The notes under the pieces are model-generated. The model ran no database searches and was not told where the DNA came from. It saw nothing but the letters and a program-made list of their open reading frames with translations. Shown here piece by piece: positions 25,414-33,370 of a DNA stretch of 64,000 nt (the stretch's first letter is position 1; every line of letters begins with the position of its first letter). The stretch comes from Nonomuraea thailandensis. GTDB lineage: Bacteria > Actinomycetota > Actinomycetes > Streptosporangiales > Streptosporangiaceae. The stretch spans positions 10,867,001 to 10,931,000 of the forward strand of contig NZ_JAMZEB010000002.1 in assembly GCF_024172165.1 (NCBI RefSeq), given 5' to 3'. The position numbers and the translations under genes are program-made.

Positions 25414-25991
25414 ACATACCGGCTGAACGCGATCTTCCCGAGGGCCGTCACCGACTGCTCAAGGAGTTCGTGATGACCGAGATCGACGCGAGCCCGCGCA
25501 GGCGCCGCCTGCCCCGCCTCACCGTCCTGGCCCCCGCCCTGGGGCTGGCGGCAGCCGCCGCGGTGGCCGTCCCGCTGCTGCTGGGCGGCTCGCCCGCGTA
25601 CGCGGTGTCCAGGCTGCCCGACGGGCTGATCCACATCAGCATCAACGAGGCCAAGGATCCGGACAGGCTGGAGCAGGACCTGCGCGACCTGGGGGCGAAC
25701 GTGGTCGTGGACTACATCCCCATGGGCAAGAAGTGCAGCCCCCAGCCTCGCAGCAGCCACTTCCTCACCGCCGAGGAGGCCTCGCTGCACGTGTTCCCCA
25801 CGCCTGAGGACGGCCTGCCGGGCTTCGTCATCGATCCCCGCGTGATCGGCCCGGGCCAGACCGGGGTCCTGGAGTTCAGCGTGTCGGAGAACAACGGCGG
25901 GATCGTCGCGGGGATCTGGGCGAAGGTGGGCGAGGGGCCGATCGCCGAGTGCACCCTGGTGGACACCACCGAGGCGCCGCTGTCGCACTGA
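25410..25991 (+). CDS. Membrane-anchored partner of ECF sigma factor (second paralogue)
   Basis: 193 residues: a cytoplasmic tail of about 35, one membrane helix (VLAPALGLAAAAAVAVPLLL) and an outer domain of about 130 residues. The domain starts VSRLPDGLIHISINEAKDPD and continues EQDLRDLGANVVVDYIP. The pattern I-x-IN near a D/P-rich turn, then LRDxG and IP, also occurs in the protein at 17452-18324. It has two cysteines and no zinc anti-sigma motif. The ATG at 25410 overlaps the sigma stop (ATGA). An anti-sigma role is inferred from position only. Confidence 0.7.
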   Translation: MNIPAERDLPEGRHRLLKEFVMTEIDASPRRRRLPRLTVLAPALGLAAAAAVAVPLLLGGSPAYAVSRLPDGLIHISINEAKDPDRLEQDLRDLGANVVVDYIPMGKKCSPQPRSSHFLTAEEASLHVFPTPEDGLPGFVIDPRVIGPGQTGVLEFSVSENNGGIVAGIWAKVGEGPIAECTLVDTTEAPLSH

Positions 25992-26039
25992 CCCACGGCC
26001 CGGCCGGCGCCGGTCGCACGATCGGCGCCGGCCGAGGGG

Positions 26040-27116
26040 TCAGCGCTCGGCCTCCGACGGCTTCTTGTCCAGGTCGGGGAACGGTGACGGCTCCTCGACC
26101 TTCTGCGTGATCTGACGCGGCCCGTTCGGGCTCTCCGCGTCCTGGGCGTCGGCCACCGCCTCGGCCGCGGCCTCCGAGGCCCTGGCCGCCTCCTCGTCGG
26201 CCGCCGAGGTGTCGGGCACCTCGTCCCGCGTGGCCGCCGAGCGCGGCAGGGCCTCCGTGAACGCCTTCGAGACGCCCTGCAGGGCCGAGGTGACCTCGCT
26301 GGGGATCACCCAGAACGTGTTGCCGTCGCCCTGCGCGAGCTGCGGGAGCACCTGGAGGTACTGGTAGGCCAGCAGCTTCGGGTCGGGGTCGTTGCGGTGG
26401 ACTGCCTGGAAGACCTGGTCGATGGCGCGCGACTGGCCCTCGGCCTCCAGGATGGCGGCCGTGCGCTGGCCCTCGGCCCGCAGGATGCGGCTCTGCTTGT
26501 CGCCCTCCGCCGTGAGGATCTGCGACTGCCGCTGCCCCTCGGCGTTCAGGATCGCCGCGCGCTTGTCGCGCTCGGCCCGCATCTGCTTCTCCATCGCGTC
26601 CTTGATGGTCTTCGGCGGGTCGATGGCCTTGATCTCGACGCGGTTGACCCGCAGCCCCCACTTGCCGGTGGCCTCGTCGAGCACGCCGCGCAGCTGGCTG
26701 TTGATGGTGTCGCGGGAGGTGAGGGTCTTCTCCAGGTCCATGGAGCCGACGACGTTGCGCAGGGTGGTGACGGTGAGCTGCTCGACGCCGGTGATGTAGT
26801 TGGCGATCTCGTACGCCGCCGCCCGCGGGTCGGTCACCTGGAAGTACAGGACGGTGTCGATCTCGACCACCAGGTTGTCCTCGGTGATGACCGGCTGGGG
26901 ACGGAAGGAGACGACCTGCTCCCGCAGGTCGATCATGGGGTAGACGCGGTCGATGTACGGGATGACGAAGTTGAGCCCGGGTTTGAGCGTCCGGTGGTAA
27001 CGGCCGAGGCGCTCGACGTTGCGAGCCCGGGCCTGAGGGACGATCCGCACCGCCTTCAGCAGGGTCATCGCGGCGAAGAGTATGACGAACAGTCCGACCA
27101 GCAACAGCGGATCCAT
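26040..27116 (-). CDS. SPFH/band 7 (stomatin/QmcA-like) membrane protein
   Basis: 358 residues: one N-terminal membrane helix (PLLLVGLFVILFAAMTLL), an SPFH domain (about 25-190, with ARNVERLGRYHRTLKPGLNF and QVTDPRAAAYEIANY) and a long charged coiled coil with RAERDKRAAILNAEGQRQS. The acidic C-terminal tail has no known fold. Such proteins form ring-like scaffolds in membrane microdomains and affect protease or enzyme activity. The NfeD gene ends 3 bases before its start, the standard bacterial SPFH-NfeD pairing, and GGGAG ahead of the ATG lies inside the NfeD gene. Confidence 0.92.
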   Translation of the reverse strand: MDPLLLVGLFVILFAAMTLLKAVRIVPQARARNVERLGRYHRTLKPGLNFVIPYIDRVYPMIDLREQVVSFRPQPVITEDNLVVEIDTVLYFQVTDPRAAAYEIANYITGVEQLTVTTLRNVVGSMDLEKTLTSRDTINSQLRGVLDEATGKWGLRVNRVEIKAIDPPKTIKDAMEKQMRAERDKRAAILNAEGQRQSQILTAEGDKQSRILRAEGQRTAAILEAEGQSRAIDQVFQAVHRNDPDPKLLAYQYLQVLPQLAQGDGNTFWVIPSEVTSALQGVSKAFTEALPRSAATRDEVPDTSAADEEAARASEAAAEAVADAQDAESPNGPRQITQKVEEPSPFPDLDKKPSEAER

Positions 27117-27119
27117 GGG

Positions 27120-27551
27120 TTACTCCCGGGGATATACGAGGGCTGTCGCCCCTTCGATCTCGATGATGTCGACCGTCGCTCCTGTGGGGATCACCAGCGT
27201 CTCGTCGTAGGCGCGCGCCGACCATTCCTCGCCCCCGATGCGCACGCGCCCGTCACGGCCCGTCACTTCGGCCACGACGTACGCGGGTTTACCGACGAGC
27301 GCTTCCACACCGAACCGCTGCAGCGGCGGCTGGTTGATATGACGCATCGCGATCGGCCTGAGCACCAGCAGGCCGGCCGCGGAGGACACCGCGAAGAAGA
27401 TCAACTGCAGGGGCACGGGCAGGCCGAGGGCGGCGGTGGCGGCGGTCAGCAGCGCCGCGGCGCCCAGCAGGCCGAGTGAAGCCGTGAGCGTGAATATTTC
27501 GGCCACGCCGAGGACGACTGCGAGGATTACCCAGATGATCCATTCATCCAT
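27120..27551 (-). CDS. NfeD family membrane protein
   Basis: 143 residues with three or four membrane helices (IIWVILAVVLGVAEIFTLTA and following) and a C-terminal OB-fold domain (about 80-143, GRDGRVRIGGEEWSARAYD). The short form, without the ClpP-like protease domain. NfeD proteins partner the SPFH protein encoded next to them in membrane microdomain organisation. The ATG at 27551 has AGGAGG eight bases upstream, which decides it over an in-frame start at 27575. Confidence 0.9.
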   Translation of the reverse strand: MDEWIIWVILAVVLGVAEIFTLTASLGLLGAAALLTAATAALGLPVPLQLIFFAVSSAAGLLVLRPIAMRHINQPPLQRFGVEALVGKPAYVVAEVTGRDGRVRIGGEEWSARAYDETLVIPTGATVDIIEIEGATALVYPRE

Positions 27552-27625
27552 GTCCTGGCCCTCCTGATGAGACAACGGGCCTGTGTCCGCGTGTGGTTCC
27601 TCCTTCCTCTACCGTAATCCTGATA

Positions 27626-28816
27626 TCAGCGCTGCGGCACCCTCTCACCTGGGCCGTCGATTTCCCGCAGCGCGCTTCCCTGCCGCCATTTCTCCCACGG
27701 GAGTTGCCAGAAACCCCATCCGTTGTCCCATTCCAGGGGGCGGTCGGTGCCCGTGATCGTGACCGGGTCGCCGCGCAGCGACGTGGCGTAGAACCAGGCC
27801 GCCTGATCCGGCCGGGCGTTGACGCAGCCGTGACTGACGTTGGACCGGCCCTGGGCCCACAGGTTGTCCTTGGCGTGCACGTATTCGCCGCTGTTGGAGA
27901 TGCGCACGGCGTGGTCGATCATCAGGTCGTAGAAGCCGGGATCGCCCTTCTGGCGGCCGGGGGAGATCATGCGCACCGGATTTCCCTTGTCCATGGTCAG
28001 ATGAATGCCGCTGGTCGTGGTGTATTCGGTGGTGGTGGCCATGCCGGCGCTGATGGCCATGCGCTGGGCGACCCTGCCGTCGCGCAGGACGACCATCTGG
28101 TGCGTCCGGGTGTCGATGGTGCTGGTCTGCCTGCGGCCGACGGTGAAGGCGAAGGTGGAGTCGGTGCCGCCGTAGAGGCCGTCGCCCGCGCGCACGCCCG
28201 CCAGGTGCGCCGTGACCGTGACCTGCTGCCTGGCCGACCACGGCCGCCGGGTGCGGTAGATCACCTGCGTGTCGCTGGTCCACCGCCAGGCGCCTTCCAC
28301 CGGCGCCTGCGCCCGCACCTCCAGCGCCCGCTCCACGGCCGCCTTCTCCTCGACGGGCGCGTCGAAGTCGATGATGATCGGCATGCCCACGCCGACCGTC
28401 TCGCCGGGCAACGGCGCGGTGGCGGCCACCTGGAACGTCCTGGCGGCGGTGCGGGTGCGGACGCGGCCCATCGCGACCGTGGCGGGCGCGCCCTCGCGGG
28501 TGGCGGTGGCGGTCACGGTGTACTCGGCCCCGGGGCGGAGCGTCCAGTCGGTGCGCCACGTCGTGCGCGCGTCGTCGAGCCGGCCGGGCACCGGCTCGCC
28601 GCCCTCGTAGACCAGCACCTGGGTGAGCGTGCCGCCCTGTGCCCTGATCACCAGGCCGCGATCGGTCCGGGCGCGCTTGGAGTCGAACGGCGGCCAGACC
28701 TGCACGACGGGCGGCGCCGCGGGCGGCCCGGCCGCGCCGGAACCGCAACCGCCGACCAGGAGCAGACACCCACAGACCAGGAGAAAGGCGACACAAAGCG
28801 TCGCGGCATGCCGCAT
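27626..28816 (-). CDS. L,D-transpeptidase lipoprotein with Ig-like domains
   Basis: 396 residues: a lipoprotein signal peptide with lipobox LVGGC (Cys about 24), two bacterial Ig-like domains (about 40-250), and a YkuD catalytic domain (about 255-380) with the active-site SHGCVNARP and upstream HLTMDKGNPVRM. This is the LdtMt2 architecture. These enzymes make 3-3 cross-links in peptidoglycan outside the membrane and resist many beta-lactams but not carbapenems. A Trp-rich C-terminal tail (NGWGFWQLPWEKW) follows. It is transcribed alone. Confidence 0.93.
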   Translation of the reverse strand: MRHAATLCVAFLLVCGCLLLVGGCGSGAAGPPAAPPVVQVWPPFDSKRARTDRGLVIRAQGGTLTQVLVYEGGEPVPGRLDDARTTWRTDWTLRPGAEYTVTATATREGAPATVAMGRVRTRTAARTFQVAATAPLPGETVGVGMPIIIDFDAPVEEKAAVERALEVRAQAPVEGAWRWTSDTQVIYRTRRPWSARQQVTVTAHLAGVRAGDGLYGGTDSTFAFTVGRRQTSTIDTRTHQMVVLRDGRVAQRMAISAGMATTTEYTTTSGIHLTMDKGNPVRMISPGRQKGDPGFYDLMIDHAVRISNSGEYVHAKDNLWAQGRSNVSHGCVNARPDQAAWFYATSLRGDPVTITGTDRPLEWDNGWGFWQLPWEKWRQGSALREIDGPGERVPQR

Positions 28817-28889
28817 GTGACTCCTGCTTTCCGAGGGAAGGGGTGATCCCAGGGTAGCGGTGAGTCACCGTGCAAGCACACCGAGTCAG

Positions 28890-29993
28890 CTATCCGACGG
28901 TTCCGGAAACTTCGCCCAATGTCAGCCCGGCGGCGGTGGCCCGGATCGTCACCGTGTCGCCGTCCTGGAGGAACGTGCGCGTCTCGCCGCCCGGCAGCTT
29001 GATCGGCTCGGTGCCGTTCCAGGTCAGCTCGATGAGCGAGCCGCGCTGGCCCGGCTCGGGGCCCGAGATCGTGCCGCTGGCGAACAGGTCACCGGTCCGC
29101 AGCGAGGCCCCGTTCACCGTCATGTGCGCGAGCATCTGGTCGGGCGTCCAGTACATGGCCGAGTACGGCGGTCGCGCCACGACCTCGCCGTTGAGCAGGA
29201 TCTCCAGCTCGATGTCCAGGCCCCAGTCGCCCTGCCTGCGCAGGTACGCGGCCGGCTTGGGGTCCTGGGCCCTGCCGGGGATCCTGGGCAGCGCCTCCAG
29301 CGGCGTGACCCAGGGCGAGACCGACGTGGCGAACGACTTGGCCAGGAACGGTCCCAGCGGCACGTACTCCCACGCCTGGATGTCCCGCGCGCTCCAGTCG
29401 TTGACCAGCGTCACCCCGAACACGTGGTCCTCGAACGCCCCCGCGGGCGAGCCCATCGAGGTCGGCACGCCCACCACGAAGCCCAGCTCCGCCTCGACGT
29501 CGAGCTTCCGGCACGGCCCGAACGTCCCGGCCCCGAGCTGGCCCTCGGGGCGCTTGACCGGCGTGCCCGACACCACGACCGTGCCCGACCTGCCGTGGTA
29601 GCCGACGGGCAGGTGCCGCCAGTTGGGCTGCAGCGGCTCGGAGCCCGGGCGGAAGATCTTGCCGATGTTGCTCGCGTGGTCGATCGAGCAGTAGAAGTCG
29701 ACGTAGTCGGCCACCTCGAACGGCAGGTGCAGCCGCACCTGGTCCAGCGGGATCAGGTGCCGCTCGGTGACGGACCGGTCGGTGGTGAGCTTGTTCCTGA
29801 TCAACGCCCTCGTGTCGTGCCACGCGGCGCGGCCCCTGGCCATGAACGGGTTGAGCGAGGGGGCGGCGAAGACCTCGTCGTGCAGGGCGGAGGCCAGGTC
29901 GAGGACCTTGTCGCCGTACCGGACGCCGACCCTGGGCTCCCGCCCTGGGCAGGAGAAGACCCCGTACGGCAGGTTGTCCACACCCCAGCTCAT
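28890..29993 (-). CDS. fahA: Fumarylacetoacetase
   Basis: 367-residue hydrolase that splits fumarylacetoacetate into fumarate and acetoacetate, the last step of tyrosine/homogentisate breakdown. The N-terminal SH3-like domain is followed by the FAH catalytic fold, with DFYCSIDHASNIGKIFRP, WRHLPVGYHGRSGTVVVSG (active-site His) and the metal-binding DVEAELGFVVG and LVNDWSARDIQAWE. The ATG at 29993 (MSWGVDNLPYGVFS) overlaps the upstream stop by ATGA; an earlier in-frame start would add 17 residues without family character. It is the third structural gene of the operon. Confidence 0.95.
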   Translation of the reverse strand: MSWGVDNLPYGVFSCPGREPRVGVRYGDKVLDLASALHDEVFAAPSLNPFMARGRAAWHDTRALIRNKLTTDRSVTERHLIPLDQVRLHLPFEVADYVDFYCSIDHASNIGKIFRPGSEPLQPNWRHLPVGYHGRSGTVVVSGTPVKRPEGQLGAGTFGPCRKLDVEAELGFVVGVPTSMGSPAGAFEDHVFGVTLVNDWSARDIQAWEYVPLGPFLAKSFATSVSPWVTPLEALPRIPGRAQDPKPAAYLRRQGDWGLDIELEILLNGEVVARPPYSAMYWTPDQMLAHMTVNGASLRTGDLFASGTISGPEPGQRGSLIELTWNGTEPIKLPGGETRTFLQDGDTVTIRATAAGLTLGEVSGTVG

Positions 29994-30748
29994 GAGATCA
30001 GCCCCAGCGTGCGCAGGTCCTCGATGGGCGTGCTGGTGCTGCACGACCCGTAGCTCACCATCAGCTCGCGTGCCCGCCGGGCGGTGTCCTCCTGGACGGA
30101 GGTCGCCATCCGGACGAGCTGGCCGACGTCGGTCGTGCGCAGCACGGGCGACGGGTCGCGGCCCTCCACGGCCTCGCAGACGCCCAGCAGCAGGTTCAGG
30201 AAGCCGTGCCGGTCGACGCCGAGCGAGGGGTCGAAGTGGCGGACGGCGTGGTGCAGCCCGGCCGAGGCCTTGAACGGGATGCCGTTCTCCACGCAGGACC
30301 TGATGAACTGCCCCAGGTGCTCCACGGGCGGGAACGCGTCGGCCGTCGTGCCGCCGCAGCGCACCTTCAGCCCGACGCCGTCGGGCACGTCCACGGCCAT
30401 CTTGCGCGGGGCCACCTCGGCGAACAGCCGCACGCCGTCGCGCAGCCCGAGCTGCCCGGCCAGCTCCTCGACGGAGGTGTCGGGCGGCAGCCGCGTCTCG
30501 ACGTAGTCGACCGGCAGGTCGCCCCAGTCGGGCAGCGTGCTGGTGTCGGCGATGAGCCCGATCCTGCGCGGCCGGTAGTCCATGCCGCGCAGCCGCTCCA
30601 GGCGGCTGGCCGGGCAGAGGAAGCGGTGGGTGAGGACGTCGTTGCCCTGCTCCAGGTCGCGCCGGTTGCGGGCCAGGGCCTCGTCCATGTGCAGGGACGT
30701 CGGCGGGAACAGGCCCGCGTCGTCCACGAGTGCGGTGTAAAGGTTCAT
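29990..30748 (-). CDS. Unknown protein inside the homogentisate operon
   Basis: 252 residues, cytosolic. I do not recognise a named family. Alternating beta and alpha segments (RIGLIADTSTLPDW, DYVETRLPPDTSVEELA, GLKVRCGGTTADAFPPVEH, GIPFKASAGLHHAVRHFDP) suggest a TIM-barrel-like fold. Charged residues near strand ends (ADTS, KVRCGG, KASAG) could form an active site. It overlaps hmgA and fahA by ATGA at each end, so it is expressed with both. The operon has no recognisable maleylacetoacetate isomerase, which normally acts between those two enzymes; this protein occupies that slot. An isomerase role is speculation. The ATG at 30748 overlaps the hmgA stop. Confidence 0.75.
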   Translation of the reverse strand: MNLYTALVDDAGLFPPTSLHMDEALARNRRDLEQGNDVLTHRFLCPASRLERLRGMDYRPRRIGLIADTSTLPDWGDLPVDYVETRLPPDTSVEELAGQLGLRDGVRLFAEVAPRKMAVDVPDGVGLKVRCGGTTADAFPPVEHLGQFIRSCVENGIPFKASAGLHHAVRHFDPSLGVDRHGFLNLLLGVCEAVEGRDPSPVLRTTDVGQLVRMATSVQEDTARRARELMVSYGSCSTSTPIEDLRTLGLIS

Positions 30749-31917
30749 CGTGCCCAGGTCCAGGCGTATCCGGGGTCCTCGCAGGACAGCGCGCCCTGGC
30801 CGAGGTCGAGCGGGCGGAACGTGTCCACCATGACGGCCACCTCGCTGGTCGTCGTGACGCCGCGCGAGACGGCGTCGATCACCGCCTCCACCGCTCCCGG
30901 CTGCGGCCCGTGCGTGAAGCCGGCCGGGTGCAGCGAGATCGAGCCGACGTCGATGCCGGAGCCCGCGCGGGCCGAGTAGTCGCCGCCGACGTAGAACATG
31001 AACTCGTCGGAGTCCACGTTGTGATGGTTGTACGGGATCGGCACGGCCTCCGGGTGGTAGTCGAGCGGCCGCGGGCAGAACGAGCACACCACGAACCCCG
31101 GCCCCTCGAACGTCTGGTGCACCGGCGGCGGCGCGTGCGTCTTCTTCACGATCGGCTCGAAGTCCTCGATGTTGAACGCGAAGGGATAGAGGTAGCCGTC
31201 CCAGCCCACCACGTCGAACGGGTGGTTGCGGTAGACGAGCCTGGTCAGCCCGCCGCGCGTGCGCACCAGGACCGGCACCTCCTCGCCCTCGACGACGAAC
31301 GGCTCGGATGGGGCGCGCAGGTCGCGCTCGCAGTAGGGCGCGTGCTCCAGGAACTGGCCGTACTGCGACAGGTAGCGCCTGGGCGGCCTGATGTGCCCGG
31401 CCGCCTCGATGGCCAGCACGTTCGCCGGGCCGCCCTGCGGCACCCAGCGATGGATGGTGCCGGTCGGGATCACCACGTAGTCGCCCTCGGCGGCCTCGAT
31501 CACGCCGTACGTGGACTCGAAGCGCGCCCGCCCGCGCTGGACGTAGACGCACTCGTCGCCCATGGAGTTGCGGTAGAGCTCGCTGGGCTGGTCGCTGGTC
31601 GCGTACGACAACCGGACGTCACTGTTGCCCGCCAGCGTGATCCGGCCGGCGACCAGGTCGCCGGCGCCGGCCAGGTCCTGCGTGCGGAAGTGGCGCGGCG
31701 AGAGCGGCAGGTTGGGCTCGAGCCGTGTCTCCACGGCCGGTGTGACCGCCTCGGCCTTGATGATCGCGGTCGGCAGGTGGCGGTGGTAGAGCAGCGACGA
31801 GTCGGACGAGAAGCCCTCCTCGCCCATCAGCTCCTCCGCGTATAGACCGCCGTCAGGCCGCCTGAACTGGGTGTGCCGCTTGCGCGGCACCTCTCCCACG
31901 ACCCGGTAGTACGGCAT
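30745..31917 (-). CDS. hmgA: Homogentisate 1,2-dioxygenase
   Basis: 390-residue iron(II) dioxygenase that opens the ring of homogentisate to maleylacetoacetate. Cupin-type metal ligands are seen in NHHNVDSDEFMFYV and SISLHPAGFTHGPQPG. The segments FDVVGWDGYLYPFAFNIEDF and SFCPRPLDYHPEAVPIPY are strongly conserved in the family. The start at 31917 (MPYYRVVGEV) has GGAGG five bases upstream, which favours it over the ATG at 31929. It is slightly shorter than the eukaryotic enzymes (about 445), usual for the bacterial short form. It lies downstream of an IclR gene, with paired palindromes in the 82-base gap. Confidence 0.95.
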   Translation of the reverse strand: MPYYRVVGEVPRKRHTQFRRPDGGLYAEELMGEEGFSSDSSLLYHRHLPTAIIKAEAVTPAVETRLEPNLPLSPRHFRTQDLAGAGDLVAGRITLAGNSDVRLSYATSDQPSELYRNSMGDECVYVQRGRARFESTYGVIEAAEGDYVVIPTGTIHRWVPQGGPANVLAIEAAGHIRPPRRYLSQYGQFLEHAPYCERDLRAPSEPFVVEGEEVPVLVRTRGGLTRLVYRNHPFDVVGWDGYLYPFAFNIEDFEPIVKKTHAPPPVHQTFEGPGFVVCSFCPRPLDYHPEAVPIPYNHHNVDSDEFMFYVGGDYSARAGSGIDVGSISLHPAGFTHGPQPGAVEAVIDAVSRGVTTTSEVAVMVDTFRPLDLGQGALSCEDPGYAWTWAR

Positions 31918-31936
31918 CGGCCCCTCCATGCTGCCT

Positions 31937-31990
31937 GTCCGACTATCGGACGAACGTGTCCTCTATATGTAACTACCGTCCGCTATCGGA
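31937..31990 (-). promoter_or_regulatory. Paired palindromic operators in front of hmgA
   Basis: GTCCG-ACTAT-CGGAC (31937-31951) is a perfect 15-bp palindrome. A second site, TCCG-CTAT-CGGA (31979-31990), has the same arms and nearly the same core. Their centres lie about 41 bp apart, close to four helical turns. On the minus strand a TATAGA-like -10 lies between them. The neighbouring IclR protein is the obvious candidate to bind; IclR regulators bind such palindromes as dimers of dimers. Confidence 0.6.
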
Positions 31991-31999
31991 GAGGAGATG

Positions 32000-32629
32000 T
32001 CAACCCAGGGCGGCGGCCAGCTCCGCGGCGGCGGCCACCACGCGCGACCCCGTGCTCTCCTCCAGCGGCCCGAACGTCACCACCCCCACCGACGCCTCCA
32101 GCCACGGGAGCCCGGTCACGGGCGCGGCGACGCCTCGCGCGCCCTCCTGCAACTGCCCCTCCGTCACGAAGTAGTCGTGCCGCCCCTCCCGTAGGGCGAG
32201 AATCGCCTGCCCCGCCGCGCCCTTGGCCAGCGGATGGCGCGAGCCCTCGCGGTAGGCCACGTGCATCTTCGTCCAGGACGGCTCCACCACCGCGACGGCC
32301 AGCCCGTCGTCGCCCTCGGCCACGGTCAGGTGCGCGGTCGCGCCCACCTGCTCGGCCAGCCGCCGCAACGTCGGCACCGCCGCCGCACGCAGCAGCGGCT
32401 GCACGGCCTGGGCCAGCGCCAGCACCCCGAACCCGAGATGCACCCGCCCCTCGGCGTCCCTGCGCACGAAACCCTCGCCCAGCAGCGTGGTGAGCAGCCG
32501 GTACACCACCGGGCGGCTCAGCGACAGCTCCGCGCTCAGCTCGGTCGGCGTGCGCCCGCCCTTGCCGTCGGCGAGCAGTCTGAGCAGGCGGAGCCCGCGC
32601 TCCAGGGTCTGAGCTGATTCAGCGGCCAT
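32000..32629 (-). CDS. IclR family transcriptional regulator of the homogentisate operon
   Basis: 209 residues: an N-terminal winged helix (LERGLRLLRLLADGKGGRTP, then SLSRPVVYRLLTTLLGEG; about 8-70) and a GAF-like effector domain (about 80-205) with LTVAEGDDGLAVAVVEP and HPLAKGAAGQAIL. It is shorter than typical IclR proteins (about 250) because the linker and C-terminal helix are short. It lies on the same strand upstream of hmgA, with two palindromes between. The effector is probably homogentisate or a related aromatic; this is inference. Confidence 0.88.
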   Translation of the reverse strand: MAAESAQTLERGLRLLRLLADGKGGRTPTELSAELSLSRPVVYRLLTTLLGEGFVRRDAEGRVHLGFGVLALAQAVQPLLRAAAVPTLRRLAEQVGATAHLTVAEGDDGLAVAVVEPSWTKMHVAYREGSRHPLAKGAAGQAILALREGRHDYFVTEGQLQEGARGVAAPVTGLPWLEASVGVVTFGPLEESTGSRVVAAAAELAAALG

Positions 32630-32709
32630 GCGACCGATTATGTAGCGACGTTCCGCTGTGAAGGGGCCGGTGAAGGGGGTACGTAACCGCGTAGAAGAGC
32701 CGGGGGGTA

Positions 32710-33330
32710 ATGATGCGGCAAAGGTGGGTTCTCCTGCTTGCCGGGCTGGCGATGTGCGCCCTTTCGCCTGCCATGCCTTCGCTCACCACCCCCATGGTCC
32801 AGGTGTCGCGCGAGTCGCCGGCCGACGAGAGCCTGGTGGAGAGCACGTTCTACGTCACCGTGGGCATAGAGGTCAGCCAGTGGCTGCTGCCCGTGGCCAA
32901 GGGCGTCACCTTCCGCCCCGCCTACCTCGCGGTCGGCGTCAAGGTCGACCAGGGCGGCCGCCTGTACGGCAAGCCGCAGCGCTCCGGCACGTTCGTCGCC
33001 ACCGTGCAGATCTGCACCGGGCCGGCGTGCCGCGCGCAGGACGTCACGCTCGTGGTGCTGGCCAACGTGCCGTGGGAGCCGCGCGAGCTGACCTTCCCCG
33101 GCAAGGCGGGCACGGCGCTGAACGGCGAGATCGGCATCAATGGAGGCCCCGCCGGGGTGGTGCCCACCTTCACCGTGACCGACCACGACAAGGTGCCCGA
33201 GGGCGTGAGCATCGGCCCCGACGGCCACGTGGGCGGCGTCCCCGCCGCGCCCGGAATCTCCGAGGTGCCGGTGCGCGTCTGCGTGGCGGGCAACTGCGCG
33301 GGCGTGGTCGTCAGGCTCATCATCGTCTGA
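32710..33330 (+). CDS. Secreted protein with putative Ig-like domains
   Basis: 206 residues. Signal peptide RQRWVLLLAGLAMCALSPAM, then mature protein of two beta-rich domains. The second part reads FPGKAGTALNGEIGINGG and continues VPEGVSIGPDGHVGGVPAAPG, close to the He_PIG-type putative Ig domain in which an L-x-G-x-P turn ends a repeat. Four cysteines (CTGPAC and CVAGNC) could make two disulfides. It has no enzyme motif. It is alone, divergent from the IclR gene; the 80 bases between hold both promoters but no clear palindrome. Confidence 0.65.
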   Translation: MMRQRWVLLLAGLAMCALSPAMPSLTTPMVQVSRESPADESLVESTFYVTVGIEVSQWLLPVAKGVTFRPAYLAVGVKVDQGGRLYGKPQRSGTFVATVQICTGPACRAQDVTLVVLANVPWEPRELTFPGKAGTALNGEIGINGGPAGVVPTFTVTDHDKVPEGVSIGPDGHVGGVPAAPGISEVPVRVCVAGNCAGVVVRLIIV

Positions 33331-33370
33331 AGTCTTGTGGCGGAGCCGGGTTTGCGGTCACGGTGGTCTC

